Assembly (NCBI RefSeq): GCF_030145815.1
Contig: NZ_JAIXHL010000018.1
Location: 1-64,000 of the forward strand
DNA: 64,000 nucleotides
Direction: 5' to 3'
Source: Sphingomonas sp.
GTDB lineage: Bacteria > Pseudomonadota > Alphaproteobacteria > Sphingomonadales > Sphingomonadaceae
A program made the translations under genes and the position numbers. The notes under the pieces were generated by a model. It was not told the origin of the DNA, ran no database searches, and worked only from the letters and a program-made list of their open reading frames with translations. Below, in pieces: positions 45,391-53,927 of this stretch. Numbering within the stretch: position 1 is the stretch's first letter; the number at the start of each line of letters is the position of its first letter.

Positions 45391-45444
45391 TTACCAGGGG
45401 CGCAGAGTTTCGCCGCCGGTGTCCCGGAACAAGAGTGCAAACAT
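45391..45444 (-). CDS. Candidate 17-residue peptide (leader or small protein)
   Basis: The minus strand reads MFALLFRDTGGETLRPW then TAA, with GGGAG nine bases before the ATG. Upstream at 45536-45531 is a perfect TATAAT box, and downstream at 45313-45277 an intrinsic terminator, giving a possible transcript of about 250 bases. The peptide is too short for homology assignment. It could be a leader peptide, a small protein, or a chance ORF in a small RNA. A palindrome (CCGGCCCGGGCCGG, 45370-45383) follows its stop. Confidence 0.4.
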   Translation of the reverse strand: MFALLFRDTGGETLRPW

Positions 45445-45530
45445 GTCTTTTCTCCCATTGTGCGCACGTGGCGCACCCATTTTGGTTATCTCAAAATTCA
45501 TCCTGAATCAATTGTTAGGGATTATAGGGA

Positions 45531-45536
45531 ATCTAC
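45531..45536 (-). promoter_or_regulatory. Consensus -10 box TATAAT on the minus strand
   Basis: A perfect -10 hexamer lies about 90 bases upstream of the 17-codon ORF. No good TTGACA-like -35 box is seen at 16-18 bases spacing. The remainder of 45071-45606 contains no credible gene. Confidence 0.4.
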
Positions 45537-45606
45537 CTAGATCGGTGATCGCGCCGGGCCGGGTTCCTTAAAACTTCCTTCAGCACTGGCTGTTAGGCCG
45601 GACGGC

Positions 45607-46995
45607 ATGTCTGACCGTTTCGACCCCGCCGGTTTTCACGGTTCGCCTTTCGAGGCGGGGCGTATCGCCATGAATGACGGTCCGGAGGTCGGGGGCGACG
45701 CGCCCGGCCACCAATCGGAAACGGTGGTCGCGCGCGGTGCCGGCGGTCCAGCCTGCACCCGCTGGCGCGTGCTGGCGCTGTGCGAGATCGCCAATTTTCA
45801 ATCGCTGCGCCGCCATTTGGGTCGGCCGCGCGCCGATACGCTGATCCACGACCTCGCCGATCGCATGAGCGGTCTTGAGCCGGGCGTGCGCAGCGTGACC
45901 GCCGGCCGGTCGCTGATCGAACTCGGCTATGAGGCGGACAGCCCGGTCGGTGCGCGGGCGCTGGTCGAGCGGCTTGCAGCCAGTTTCGCCCGCTCGGTCG
46001 ATCTCGACGGGGAACGCCATCTGATCCAGCTGGTCTGGGGCATCGCCGTCGCGCCCTTTGGCGATGACGATGAAGTGCGCCTGACCGAAGGCGCTGAAGC
46101 CGCGCTCGAACAGGCGCGCACCGACGCGGGGATCGTCTCGATCGACCTTTCGCAGAGCCATGCCGCGTTCGACGGCGCGGCACTGGTGCGCGAACTGCCG
46201 CGCGCCATCGCCGCCGGCCAGCTGTTCCTGCAATATCAGCCCAAGGTGAATGTCCGTCGTGAAGCCGTGACCGGTGCCGAGGCGCTGGTGCGCTGGCATC
46301 ATCCGGTGCGCGGCCTGATCCTGCCGGGCGAGTTCATCAACGCCGCCGAAGACGGTGGCGAAATCGTCGGCCTGACCTTGTGGACGCTGCGCCAGGTAAT
46401 CGCCGACCAGCAGGTGATGCTGGCCCACGGCCATGACATGCCGGTGTTCATCAACATTTCCGGGGTGTTGCTGGCGGACGAGGCGTTCGTCGAAGAAGCC
46501 TGCCGCATCGTCAGCGAGTCCGGGGCCAAGATCGGTTTCGAGATTACCGAAACGGCGGTGATCCGCGACCCGGACAGCGCGATCCGCCATTTGCAGCGCT
46601 TCGCCGCGATCGGCATTCCGCTCGCGATCGACGATTATGGCGCCGGCCTCTCCTCGCTCGCATATTTGAAGCAGCTCCCGGCGACCGAGCTCAAGATCGA
46701 CAAGATGTTCGTGATGCAGCTGACCAGCAGCAATCGCGATCCGCTGATCGTGCGTTCGACCATCGATCTGGCGCACGCGCTGGAGATGGAGGTTACGGCA
46801 GAAGGCGTCGAAACGCCGGCTGCGCTCGCGCTGCTCAGCGTGATGGGCTGCGACATGGTCCAGGGCTATCTGATCAGCCGCCCGATCGCGCTCGACGCGT
46901 TCGTCCGCTATCTCGACGAAGAAGGCTTCAAGTCGGTCGCGACGCTGCGGCCGAGCTTCGGGCGCACCGAGAATTTCTGGCGCAAGAGCGGGTGA
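45607..46995 (+). CDS. EAL-domain cyclic-di-GMP phosphodiesterase with degenerate GGDEF
   Basis: A 462-residue protein. Residues about 50-185 look like a GGDEF remnant: the fold pattern is present (LALCEIANFQSLRRHLG, WGIAVAPFGDDDE) but the GGDEF signature is missing. Residues 200-445 form an EAL domain with GAEALVRWHHP, FEITETAVIRD, IDDYGAGLSSL, LKIDKMF and TAEGVETPA, so phosphodiesterase activity is plausible. An in-frame ATG at 45670 is an alternative start. It overlaps the following hybrid kinase gene by one base. Confidence 0.9.
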   Translation: MSDRFDPAGFHGSPFEAGRIAMNDGPEVGGDAPGHQSETVVARGAGGPACTRWRVLALCEIANFQSLRRHLGRPRADTLIHDLADRMSGLEPGVRSVTAGRSLIELGYEADSPVGARALVERLAASFARSVDLDGERHLIQLVWGIAVAPFGDDDEVRLTEGAEAALEQARTDAGIVSIDLSQSHAAFDGAALVRELPRAIAAGQLFLQYQPKVNVRREAVTGAEALVRWHHPVRGLILPGEFINAAEDGGEIVGLTLWTLRQVIADQQVMLAHGHDMPVFINISGVLLADEAFVEEACRIVSESGAKIGFEITETAVIRDPDSAIRHLQRFAAIGIPLAIDDYGAGLSSLAYLKQLPATELKIDKMFVMQLTSSNRDPLIVRSTIDLAHALEMEVTAEGVETPAALALLSVMGCDMVQGYLISRPIALDAFVRYLDEEGFKSVATLRPSFGRTENFWRKSG

Positions 46996-49421
46996 TGCCG
47001 AGGGGTCTCGCCCTCCTTCTCTGCTGGCTCGCACTGGCGTTCGCTGCCCCTGCTGCCGCGCAGCAGCGCGCAACGGAAGCGTTGTTTGAAAGCGCCAAGA
47101 GCGCGATGGTCAGCGACCCGCAGGCCGCGCTCGCTGCCGCCGAGCAGGCCCAGCGCCATGCCGCCGCGATCCCCGAACCCGGCCCGCGTGCAACTGCTGA
47201 AGCGACGGCCTTGTGGTTACAGAGCGAGGCGCTGATCCGCACCCGCAAGCCCGGAGAGGCAGCGCCGCGCATCGCGCGTGCCCTGCGCCTGATCAGTGGG
47301 GACCAGGCACCAACGAAACTGCGCGGAGACCTGTTGGTCGCACGGGCCGGCGTGCAGGAGTCGCAGTCGCGCTATGCCGAAGCGCTCGCCTCGCTTCAGG
47401 AAGCGCATAATATTTTCGCCAAGCTGGGCGAAAAGCGCAACCAGTCGATCGCGCTGCAATTGATCGCCACCCTCTACAACAGCGCGCAGGACCTGCGCAG
47501 CGCTGACAAATATTTCAAGCAGGCCGCCGAGGTATATACCGGCGATCCGCGCCTGCAGATGTTCCTGCTCAACAACCGCGGCGCCGTCCTGCTTCAGATG
47601 GAGGAGCCGCGTCAGGCTGAAGCCGAATATCGCAAGGCGCTGGCGGTAGCGCAGGCGGAGAAGTCGACCAACCTCTTGCCCAATATCCACGTCAACATCG
47701 CGCGGTCGCTGCTCGATCAGAAGCGCTATCGCGAAGCCGACGCCGCGCTGGCCGAAGCGGCCCGCATCATCCAGCGCGACCCCGCGCATCAGGGTGAAAG
47801 CCGCTTGCTCGCCGTCTCCGCCGAATCCGCGCGGCTTCAGGGCAAGATCGGTGAGGCACGCACGCTGATCGAGCGCGCGTTTACCGGCATCGACCTTGCG
47901 GGCACGACCTACGTCATGCGCGACGCGCATTTTACCGCCTACTCGATCTATCGCGCGCTTGACCGCGATCGCGACGCGCTGCGGCATCTCGAGCGGCTGC
48001 GCACGCTCAATGACGAGGCGACCGAACTGGCCACCTCGACCAGCACCGCGCTGATGGCGGCGCGGTTCGACTATGCGAACCAGGAACTGCGCATCGCCAA
48101 TCTGCAGGCGCAGGAATTGCGGCGCGAGGCGGAGTTTCAGCGCACGCTCTTCATCGGTCTTGGCGGCGCGTTCGTCGTCATCGTGACGCTGCTCAGCATC
48201 GGCCTGTTCACCATCCGCCGCAGCCGCAATCAGGTGCGGGAGGCCAATGCGGTGCTGGAATGCACCAATGTCGCGCTCGAAAAGGCGCTGAAGGCCAAGA
48301 CCGAATTCCTCGCGACCACCAGCCACGAAATTCGCACCCCGCTCAACGGCATCCTCGGCATGACTCAGATCATGCTGCGCGACGCCTCGGTCCCGGCCGA
48401 AACGCGCGACCGGATCAACATCGTCCATGGCGCGGGCATGACGATGCGCGCGCTGGTCGACGACATCCTCGATGTCGCCAAGATGGAGACCGGCAACCTC
48501 ACGGTCGAACTCACCGCCACCGACCTCCATACGATGCTGCGCGATGTCACGCGCATGTGGGAGGAGCAGGCGCGCGCCAAGGGGCTCGACTTCACCCTAA
48601 GCTATGCCGACACGCCGCGCTGGATCGAAACCGATCCCGGCCGGCTGCGCCAGATCGTGTTCAACCTGCTGTCCAACGCGGTGAAGTTCACCGAGCGCGG
48701 TGGCCTTTCGGTCACCGTCACGGCAGCGGGCGATCGGCTGCGGCTCGCGATCGGCGACACCGGCATCGGCATCCCCGCCGACAAGTTCGGCGAGGTGTTC
48801 GAATCCTTCAAGCAGGTCGATGCCGGCACCACGCGCCAATTCGGCGGAACCGGCCTCGGCCTCGCGATCGTCCGCAATCTCGCCCAGGCGCTGGATGGCA
48901 GCGTAACGGTTGCCAGCGTGGTGGGGGAGGGGTCGACCTTCACCGTCGATCTCCCGCTGCGCCTCGCCGATGCGCCCGATTCGGCGGTCGAGCCACCGAA
49001 GGACGGCGAACATCTCGTCGTGCTCGACCGCAACCCGATCGTGCGCGGCATGCTGCGCACTTTGCTGACGCCGCACTTCGCAACGGTCCAGTTTGCCGCG
49101 ACGCTTGACGAAGCCATGACGCTTGCCGCGAACGTCGCCCCGGTAATGATCCTGGCGGATGAGGCGACACTTGCCGCCGCCGAGGGCGATCCTGTTGAAA
49201 AGCTGAAAGAACTTGCCGCCGCTGCCCCGGCCGGAGCACGCGTCGCGGCGCTGTGGAGCACGCCTGCGCCGGACATCGAGCAGCGGCTGCTTGACACCGG
49301 TATCGACAAAATCATCGTTAAGCCCGTGAAAGGACCCGCACTGGTGGCCGCACTCACGGCAGAACGAAGCGAAATTTGTGAGACATCCCGTCGCACGACG
49401 CTTGTATCGCAAGCGGCTTAG
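46995..49421 (+). CDS. Hybrid sensor kinase with TPR sensor domain
   Basis: An approximately 808-residue protein. Signal peptide 1-22; TPR repeats in the periplasmic region about 30-370 (YAEALASLQEAHNIFAKLGE, AEAEYRKALAVAQAEK); membrane helix near 380-405; HisKA with phosphorylated histidine in ATTSHEIRTPLNG; HATPase with NLLSNAVKF, DTGIGIP and GTGLGLAI. The C-terminal receiver-like domain (VVLDRNPIVRG, VKPVKGPAL) is degenerate: the usual acidic DD pocket is not intact. It precedes a stand-alone receiver, a likely output partner. Confidence 0.9.
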   Translation: MPRGLALLLCWLALAFAAPAAAQQRATEALFESAKSAMVSDPQAALAAAEQAQRHAAAIPEPGPRATAEATALWLQSEALIRTRKPGEAAPRIARALRLISGDQAPTKLRGDLLVARAGVQESQSRYAEALASLQEAHNIFAKLGEKRNQSIALQLIATLYNSAQDLRSADKYFKQAAEVYTGDPRLQMFLLNNRGAVLLQMEEPRQAEAEYRKALAVAQAEKSTNLLPNIHVNIARSLLDQKRYREADAALAEAARIIQRDPAHQGESRLLAVSAESARLQGKIGEARTLIERAFTGIDLAGTTYVMRDAHFTAYSIYRALDRDRDALRHLERLRTLNDEATELATSTSTALMAARFDYANQELRIANLQAQELRREAEFQRTLFIGLGGAFVVIVTLLSIGLFTIRRSRNQVREANAVLECTNVALEKALKAKTEFLATTSHEIRTPLNGILGMTQIMLRDASVPAETRDRINIVHGAGMTMRALVDDILDVAKMETGNLTVELTATDLHTMLRDVTRMWEEQARAKGLDFTLSYADTPRWIETDPGRLRQIVFNLLSNAVKFTERGGLSVTVTAAGDRLRLAIGDTGIGIPADKFGEVFESFKQVDAGTTRQFGGTGLGLAIVRNLAQALDGSVTVASVVGEGSTFTVDLPLRLADAPDSAVEPPKDGEHLVVLDRNPIVRGMLRTLLTPHFATVQFAATLDEAMTLAANVAPVMILADEATLAAAEGDPVEKLKELAAAAPAGARVAALWSTPAPDIEQRLLDTGIDKIIVKPVKGPALVAALTAERSEICETSRRTTLVSQAA

Positions 49422-49483
49422 GGTGATAGCACGCCTATGATTTCCCCGGTCCAGACCGCCGCCACCCATGGGATGGTCGCGCA

Positions 49484-49873
49484 ATGAACATCCTCTTTAT
49501 CGAGGACGATCCGATGAATCGCCGCGTAGTGCGCGACATGCTCAATGTCGCCGGCGCCACGATGGCCGAAGCTGCGCATGCCGAAGAGGGCCTCGCCATG
49601 ATCGGTGCGGGCGAGTATGACGTGGTGCTGGTCGACCTGCGCATGCCGGGCATGGACGGGATCGAGGCGATCGAGCGCATCCGCGCGCGGGGCGATGCCA
49701 AGGCCGAACTGCCCGTCATCGTCGTCACGGCAGACACTGCGGTCGACCTGCGCGAACGCTGCCTCGCCGCGGGTGCGGACGAGGTGCTGTTCAAGCCGGT
49801 GGCGATGGATGCGCTGTTCGACACGATCGGCCGCGTGCTCGCGCTCCGCAGCGGCGACGACATGATCCTCTAG
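49484..49873 (+). CDS. Stand-alone receiver-domain response regulator
   Basis: A 129-residue CheY-like protein with acidic pocket ED-D (LFIEDDPMN), phosphoacceptor in VLVDLRMPGMDG, the switch threonine in VIVVTADTA and lysine in LFKPVAMD. No output domain. It is 62 bases downstream of the TPR hybrid kinase gene, whose own receiver domain is degenerate, so it may receive phosphate from that kinase. Confidence 0.92.
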   Translation: MNILFIEDDPMNRRVVRDMLNVAGATMAEAAHAEEGLAMIGAGEYDVVLVDLRMPGMDGIEAIERIRARGDAKAELPVIVVTADTAVDLRERCLAAGADEVLFKPVAMDALFDTIGRVLALRSGDDMIL

Positions 49874-49881
49874 CCCCCAAT

Positions 49882-49908
49882 ATCCCCCTCCGGTTCAGTG
49901 AGGGGGAT
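49882..49908. terminator. Hairpin between converging genes
   Basis: Perfect 9-bp arms, ATCCCCCTC and GAGGGGGAT, with a 9-base loop. No T-run, but the position four bases before a converging stop codon suggests a bidirectional end signal. Confidence 0.6.
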
Positions 49909-49912
49909 CGGA

Positions 49913-50611
49913 TCAATAGGTCTGCACCGGCGTGTGGATCCACGCATGCTCGCGAAACCATTTGGTGATGATGTATTTGACGCCTTTCACCACCGGCGTC
50001 CCCTCGTGCAGCGTGCCGATATTGGGCGACCCATCGGGCTTCATATTGTTCCACGCCAGCAGCAACCCGCGCTTCGGTGCAACGCGCACCCCGGCCTGCG
50101 GGAACCAGGTCGCGCCGCCTTCCTCCACGTCATTAAGGTAGATCATCGCGGTCCAGGTCCGCTGGCCGCCCGACGCCTTCATCGCCGGCCAGTAGTCCTG
50201 CTGTTCGTTGAACCAGTCATAATGCGCGCGGAACTGCTGCCCCGGCGCATAGCGCTGCCCCTGCATCGTCTCGCCATTTTCGGGCGGGATGCCGAGCAAG
50301 GCCGCCATCCGCTCGTCGATCGGCTGCACATCCGGCGACCAGCGGTCGAGGTCGCAGCTTTCGCTCGTCCGGAAATTGGGGTCCTGCGACTGCGACAACA
50401 ATGTGGAGGGGCGGCGATTGGCGTCGATCAGGCGGATCAGCTTGTCGCACTCGGCATCGTTCAGGAAACCGGGATGGTAATAGACCTGCGCGGCATCGAC
50501 CTTGGCCCGGCGCATCGCCGGATTGGCCTCGACCCGCGCGGTAACCTCCTGGCCCAGGCGGGCGCGACTGACCGATCCGGCGGGGGTTTTGGAACGCGAA
50601 AAGAATTTCAT
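49913..50611 (-). CDS. Prolyl 4-hydroxylase-type 2OG-Fe(II) oxygenase
   Basis: A 232-residue dioxygenase. The iron ligands are the HxD of RAHYDWFNEQ and the distal histidine of TLHEGTPVV, with the 2-oxoglutarate-binding lysine in GVKYIITKWFRE. The N-terminal part (VYYHPGFLNDAECDKLIRL) matches the bacterial P4H alpha-subunit-like family. Hydroxylation of a proline-rich protein is possible, but the target is unknown. No signal peptide. Confidence 0.9.
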   Translation of the reverse strand: MKFFSRSKTPAGSVSRARLGQEVTARVEANPAMRRAKVDAAQVYYHPGFLNDAECDKLIRLIDANRRPSTLLSQSQDPNFRTSESCDLDRWSPDVQPIDERMAALLGIPPENGETMQGQRYAPGQQFRAHYDWFNEQQDYWPAMKASGGQRTWTAMIYLNDVEEGGATWFPQAGVRVAPKRGLLLAWNNMKPDGSPNIGTLHEGTPVVKGVKYIITKWFREHAWIHTPVQTY

Positions 50612-50646
50612 GCCCGCAATTTGCCGCTGAGCCCACGAAACGCAAG

Positions 50647-50672
50647 AGGCCCGACCGTTGCCGGCCGGGCCT
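50647..50672 (-). terminator. Terminator after the RcnB-like gene
   Basis: On the minus strand an 11-bp stem with one G-U pair closes on a GCAA tetraloop (AGGCCCG...CGGGCCT), followed by CTTGCGTTT. It lies between the RcnB-like stop and the P4H start. Confidence 0.75.
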
Positions 50673-50694
50673 CCCTGCGTGACGCGTGCGTCGC

Positions 50695-51597
50695 TTACCA
50701 GAAGATGTCGTGGATCACGTCGACGACATAGCCGGACCGGACATCGACGAGCAGCGCGTCATTGTAATAGCGCACCCAGCGATACGGGCCATAGGCCGGC
50801 GGCAGGCGGTAGTAGAACGGATCGTTGATCCAGTAATCCGGCGCGAACAGCATCGACCCGATGGTGATGCCGATCGAGAACCGGCGATAGCCGTAGTTGT
50901 AACCACGCGGCGCGTAATAGCGCGGCAGGCGATAGACGTGCCGGTTGGTCGCGCGATACTGATTCCAGTTGTAGCGGCGGTCGCCGCGCCAGCTGCGGTT
51001 CCAGTTGCGGTTGTCGTCCCAGCTGCGGCGATCCGCCCGCGTGTCGCGCCAGTCGCCATAGCGGCGGTCCTGACGATAATCGCGGCGATCGTCCCGGCGG
51101 TCATCGCGCCAGTCGCGCCGGTCGTCCCGACGGTCGTCGCGATAGTCACGCCGGTCATCGCGGCGATCTTCGCGATAGTCGCGGCGGTCGTCACGGCGCT
51201 CGTCGCGCGTCTGCGACCCCATGATCGCCCCGCGCAGGTCGCGGCGGTCCTCGCGGCGCTCCCCGCGGAAGTCGCGGCGGTCGTCGCGACGCTCTTCACG
51301 GAAGTCGCGGCGCTGTTCCCGGACCTGCGGGGCAGGGGCGGCCGCCGGTGCCGGCGCCGGGCGCGGCTGGACCTGCGGGCGCTCGGGGCGCTGGAACTGC
51401 GGGCGCTCCTGCCGCTGCTCGCGCTGCTCCTGGCGCTGCTGCTGCCATTGCTGGCGCTGTTCGCGGAACTGCTCGCCGCGGCTTTCACGCGCCTGGCCAC
51501 CACCGCGGCCTTCACGTCCGCCCCGGTCCTGCGCAGTCGCAGCAGCGGGGGTCAAAATGGTCGCGCCGATCAGCGCTGCCAAGATCATCTTCTTCAT
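50695..51597 (-). CDS. RcnB-family secreted protein with Arg/Asp repeats
   Basis: A 300-residue periplasmic protein: signal peptide (MKKMILAALIGATILTPAAA), a Gln/Arg/Glu-rich segment (about 40-75), a Pro/Ala linker, then some fifteen copies of DDRRD-YR/WR type units at about 100-190. The C-terminal RcnB-like domain (about 225-300) includes YYRLPPAYGPYRWVRYYNDALLVD in parts and ends VVDVIHDIFW. RcnB proteins are linked to nickel/cobalt homeostasis in enterics; in sphingomonads their function is unclear. Confidence 0.85.
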   Translation of the reverse strand: MKKMILAALIGATILTPAAATAQDRGGREGRGGGQARESRGEQFREQRQQWQQQRQEQREQRQERPQFQRPERPQVQPRPAPAPAAAPAPQVREQRRDFREERRDDRRDFRGERREDRRDLRGAIMGSQTRDERRDDRRDYREDRRDDRRDYRDDRRDDRRDWRDDRRDDRRDYRQDRRYGDWRDTRADRRSWDDNRNWNRSWRGDRRYNWNQYRATNRHVYRLPRYYAPRGYNYGYRRFSIGITIGSMLFAPDYWINDPFYYRLPPAYGPYRWVRYYNDALLVDVRSGYVVDVIHDIFW

Positions 51598-51704
51598 ATT
51601 ATCCTCCGCTCCCCGACAAAGCGCCGGCGTTCAGACTAACGCGCTTTTACGTCGAGTCGGCTGACACACTTCTGAATTGGACTGACAGCCAATTGAAAGC
51701 TTTC

Positions 51705-52211
51705 TTATTCTTCCCCGGTCTCGACCGGAATGCCGCGATCGATCGTAATCTCTTCATCGCCCCGCGCCACCCGCGCCGCGCGCCCGATCGCCTCGATCAA
51801 GCGCGGATAGATGCCGCAGCGGCACAGGTTCGTGATCGCCCCCATGATGTCCTCGTCCGACGGGTTGCGGTTCTTGCGCAGCAGTGCCGCGGCATTCATC
51901 ACGATACCGGGGATGCAGTATCCGCACTGAACGACATTCTCGGCGATCAGCGCCTGTTGCACCGGGTGGTTGCCCTCGGCCGTCAGCCCTTCGATCGTGG
52001 TGACGAACGTCCCCTCGACTCCGCCGATCGTCACCTGGCACGACCGCACCGCCGTCCCGTCGATATCGACCATGCACGCGCCGCACTCGCCGGTGCCACA
52101 GCCATATTTGGTCCCGGTCAGGTTCGACGCATCGCGCAGCGCCCACAGCAACGGCGTGGCCGGATCGAGCTTGTAGGAAACCGGCTGGTTGTTGACGGTG
52201 AACTTGGTCAT
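51705..52211 (-). CDS. 2Fe-2S small subunit of a molybdenum hydroxylase, orphan
   Basis: A 168-residue protein with the two clusters of the xanthine oxidase/isoquinoline 1-oxidoreductase small subunit: plant-ferredoxin type YGCGTGECGACMVDIDG and the second cluster QCGYCIPG with NLCRCGIYPR. It transfers electrons from the molybdopterin subunit to FAD or an external acceptor. The molybdopterin large subunit usually encoded next to it is missing on both sides; its neighbours are a MaoC dehydratase (4-base overlap) and the RcnB-like gene. Confidence 0.9.
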   Translation of the reverse strand: MTKFTVNNQPVSYKLDPATPLLWALRDASNLTGTKYGCGTGECGACMVDIDGTAVRSCQVTIGGVEGTFVTTIEGLTAEGNHPVQQALIAENVVQCGYCIPGIVMNAAALLRKNRNPSDEDIMGAITNLCRCGIYPRLIEAIGRAARVARGDEEITIDRGIPVETGEE

Positions 52212-52663
52212 GTCACCGGCTTAGCATGCAACAGCGCGCTGCGCAGGCAGGTGCACACCGTCTCGTCGCGCTGGTTGAGCATCACATGGCGAAAGGTGAC
52301 GACCCCCTGACCCGGCCGCGACTTGGACGGGCGCAGCGCCACCACCTCGGTCTCGGCGCGCAGCGTGTCGCCGATGAACACCGGGCTCGGCATCCGCACC
52401 TCGTCATAGCCCAGATTGGCGACCAGCGTGCCCAGCGTCGTATCCCCCACCGAAATCCCGACCATCAGCGCAAAGGTGAAGGTGCCATTGACCAGGATCC
52501 GCCCAAACTCGCTCGCCCCCGCCGCCTCCGCGTCGAGGTGCAGCGGCTGGGGATTATGGGTGAGGGTGGAGATGAGCAGATTATCGGTCTCGGTCACCGT
52601 GCGGCGCAGCTCATGGACGATTCGGTCGCCCACCTGCCATTCGTCGAAATAGCGTCCCGCCAT
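52208..52663 (-). CDS. MaoC-family dehydratase
   Basis: A 151-residue single hot-dog fold. The catalytic motif is seen in NLLISTLTHNPQPLHLDAEAA with the Asp/His arrangement (split here as THNPQPLHLD), and FGRILVNGTFTFALMVG follows. Substrates are probably (R)-specific or unsaturated acyl-CoAs. The ATG at 52663 follows GGAG six bases upstream; a GTG at 52666 is the alternative. It is upstream of, and overlaps, the 2Fe-2S gene. Confidence 0.88.
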   Translation of the reverse strand: MAGRYFDEWQVGDRIVHELRRTVTETDNLLISTLTHNPQPLHLDAEAAGASEFGRILVNGTFTFALMVGISVGDTTLGTLVANLGYDEVRMPSPVFIGDTLRAETEVVALRPSKSRPGQGVVTFRHVMLNQRDETVCTCLRSALLHAKPVT

Positions 52664-52724
52664 CACCGTCTCCCTTTGCGCCTCACTTAACGCGCGAGGC
52701 CGGTTTGTCAGTCCCCCAAAATAA

Positions 52725-52771
52725 TCCTCCCCGGAACGGGGAGGGGGACCATGCGCAGCATGGTGGAGGGG
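52725..52771. repeat. Single copy of the GCGCAGC-core hairpin repeat
   Basis: CCTCCCC-GGAA-CGGGGAGG hairpin followed by CATGCGCAGCATG at 52750-52762. It lies in a 230-base gap (52664-52893) between MaoC and an accessory gene. Nothing else is recognised there. Confidence 0.8.
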
Positions 52772-52893
52772 GCCCGAGGCACAGGATACGGTCGTCGTTA
52801 TATAGCAAAAGCACCTAGGCGGTTACGGGTGTCCTCACCCGCAACGCAGGTGTCTTTCTAAAAGGTGCTCTGAGCGAAAGGGCTTAGGGCGTG

Positions 52894-53736
52894 CTATCGA
52901 CGATCTATGTCCTCAAGCGGACGGTCATAAGATGGGTCGTCATGATCCAGAATATCGTTGGGATGGATGCTAGCCCGCCACCCGGGTTCCATCTTTTCAA
53001 ATCCCATTACGAAGATACGTTTCTTGCCGGGAGACACCGCCGTCAGAAACTCGATATACCCATAAACCGCCCCACTTTCAGGAATGTAAAACTGGAATGG
53101 ATCCTTGAGAGGAAGCTTTTCTCCGCTCGCTATAATGCGGCTATAAGTTCTACTTTCATCGCCTTGAACACATACGTCTATAATTATCGCTGGACTTCTA
53201 CCAATGTTACGAACAACAAGATAGGCCAGCACCATCGGCCTGCCGTTATGATACAAAACGCTGTATTCACTAAAATCAATATCTATCATGGGGCTTTCGA
53301 ATTTAACGAAAGCGTCGTAACTTCTTACCGCAGCATTGGTGCTGCGCCGGGTCTCTCTAAATGTGGTCCAGACAAGTACAATGCCGATAAGGCTCACAAT
53401 GAGGCCGATGCTCGCCGCGCCGCCCGCGATCATGGTCCATCGCGCGGCCTGCTGCTGAGCTACGAGATCATATTCTTCGCGCTGGCTTTCGCGGGAGGAT
53501 TTTACTGCCTCGGTTACGCACACGAGCTGTGCCTCCGCTTTGAGACTGAGGCATCGATCCCTTATCTTTTTATCGGCGCTTGCGGCGTAGTCGTCGGCGG
53601 CGTCGGCGGCCTTTACCCGTTGTTCGGTTCTTAGCGCAGATTCGTGCCAGACAAAATTGAAGGCACCGAATAGCACAAACAGCGCTACGGCTACTCCGAT
53701 ACCTTTATGAACTGCGCGCCAATTGCCTCTAGGCAT
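52894..53736 (-). CDS. Membrane protein of unknown function in a low-GC patch
   Basis: A 280-residue protein with two hydrophobic helices (about 12-28, IGVAVALFVLFGAFNFVW, and 100-122, MIAGGAASIGLIVSLIGIV) separated by a charged helical loop with two cysteines (RDRCLSLKAEAQLVC). The C-terminal half (about 140-280) is a beta-rich cytoplasmic or periplasmic domain. GC content is below that of the neighbours, suggesting acquisition. No family is recognised. A plus-strand reading frame over the same region looks less natural. Confidence 0.65.
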   Translation of the reverse strand: MPRGNWRAVHKGIGVAVALFVLFGAFNFVWHESALRTEQRVKAADAADDYAASADKKIRDRCLSLKAEAQLVCVTEAVKSSRESQREEYDLVAQQQAARWTMIAGGAASIGLIVSLIGIVLVWTTFRETRRSTNAAVRSYDAFVKFESPMIDIDFSEYSVLYHNGRPMVLAYLVVRNIGRSPAIIIDVCVQGDESRTYSRIIASGEKLPLKDPFQFYIPESGAVYGYIEFLTAVSPGKKRIFVMGFEKMEPGWRASIHPNDILDHDDPSYDRPLEDIDRR

Positions 53737-53927
53737 TGCAACAAGAACACCGCTGTAAAATTGCCCCGGCTGATCTTGTCCCTGATAATCGGTTCAAAGT
53801 CCATTACGCCTATCTCGTCAAGCTTGCGGATCAGCTCGCATAGGAGATCTCTTTGCGCGCCTGCTCCGCTTTCAGGAGCCGCTTGCCTGTCGCCGACAGC
53901 GCCACCTTCCCTGATGCAGGTTGATAA
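53691..53927 (-). pseudogene. Possible truncated gene fragment upstream of the low-GC membrane gene
   Basis: On the minus strand one frame stays open right after the LysR stop codon through to TAG at 53693-53691, giving a natural-looking segment (LLCELIRKLDEIGVMDFEP, then RDKISRGNFTAVFLLQCLE). It has no start codon at its 5' end; the only ATG (53804) would give 37 residues. It overlaps the membrane gene's start in another frame. The best reading is the 3' remnant of a gene cut off at the LysR boundary. Confidence 0.4.

Noticed and set aside
52891..53634. 247-codon plus-strand ORF in the low-GC patch
   Set aside because: The minus-strand alternative has clean membrane helices and a defined beta-rich domain; the plus-strand product lacks such organisation.
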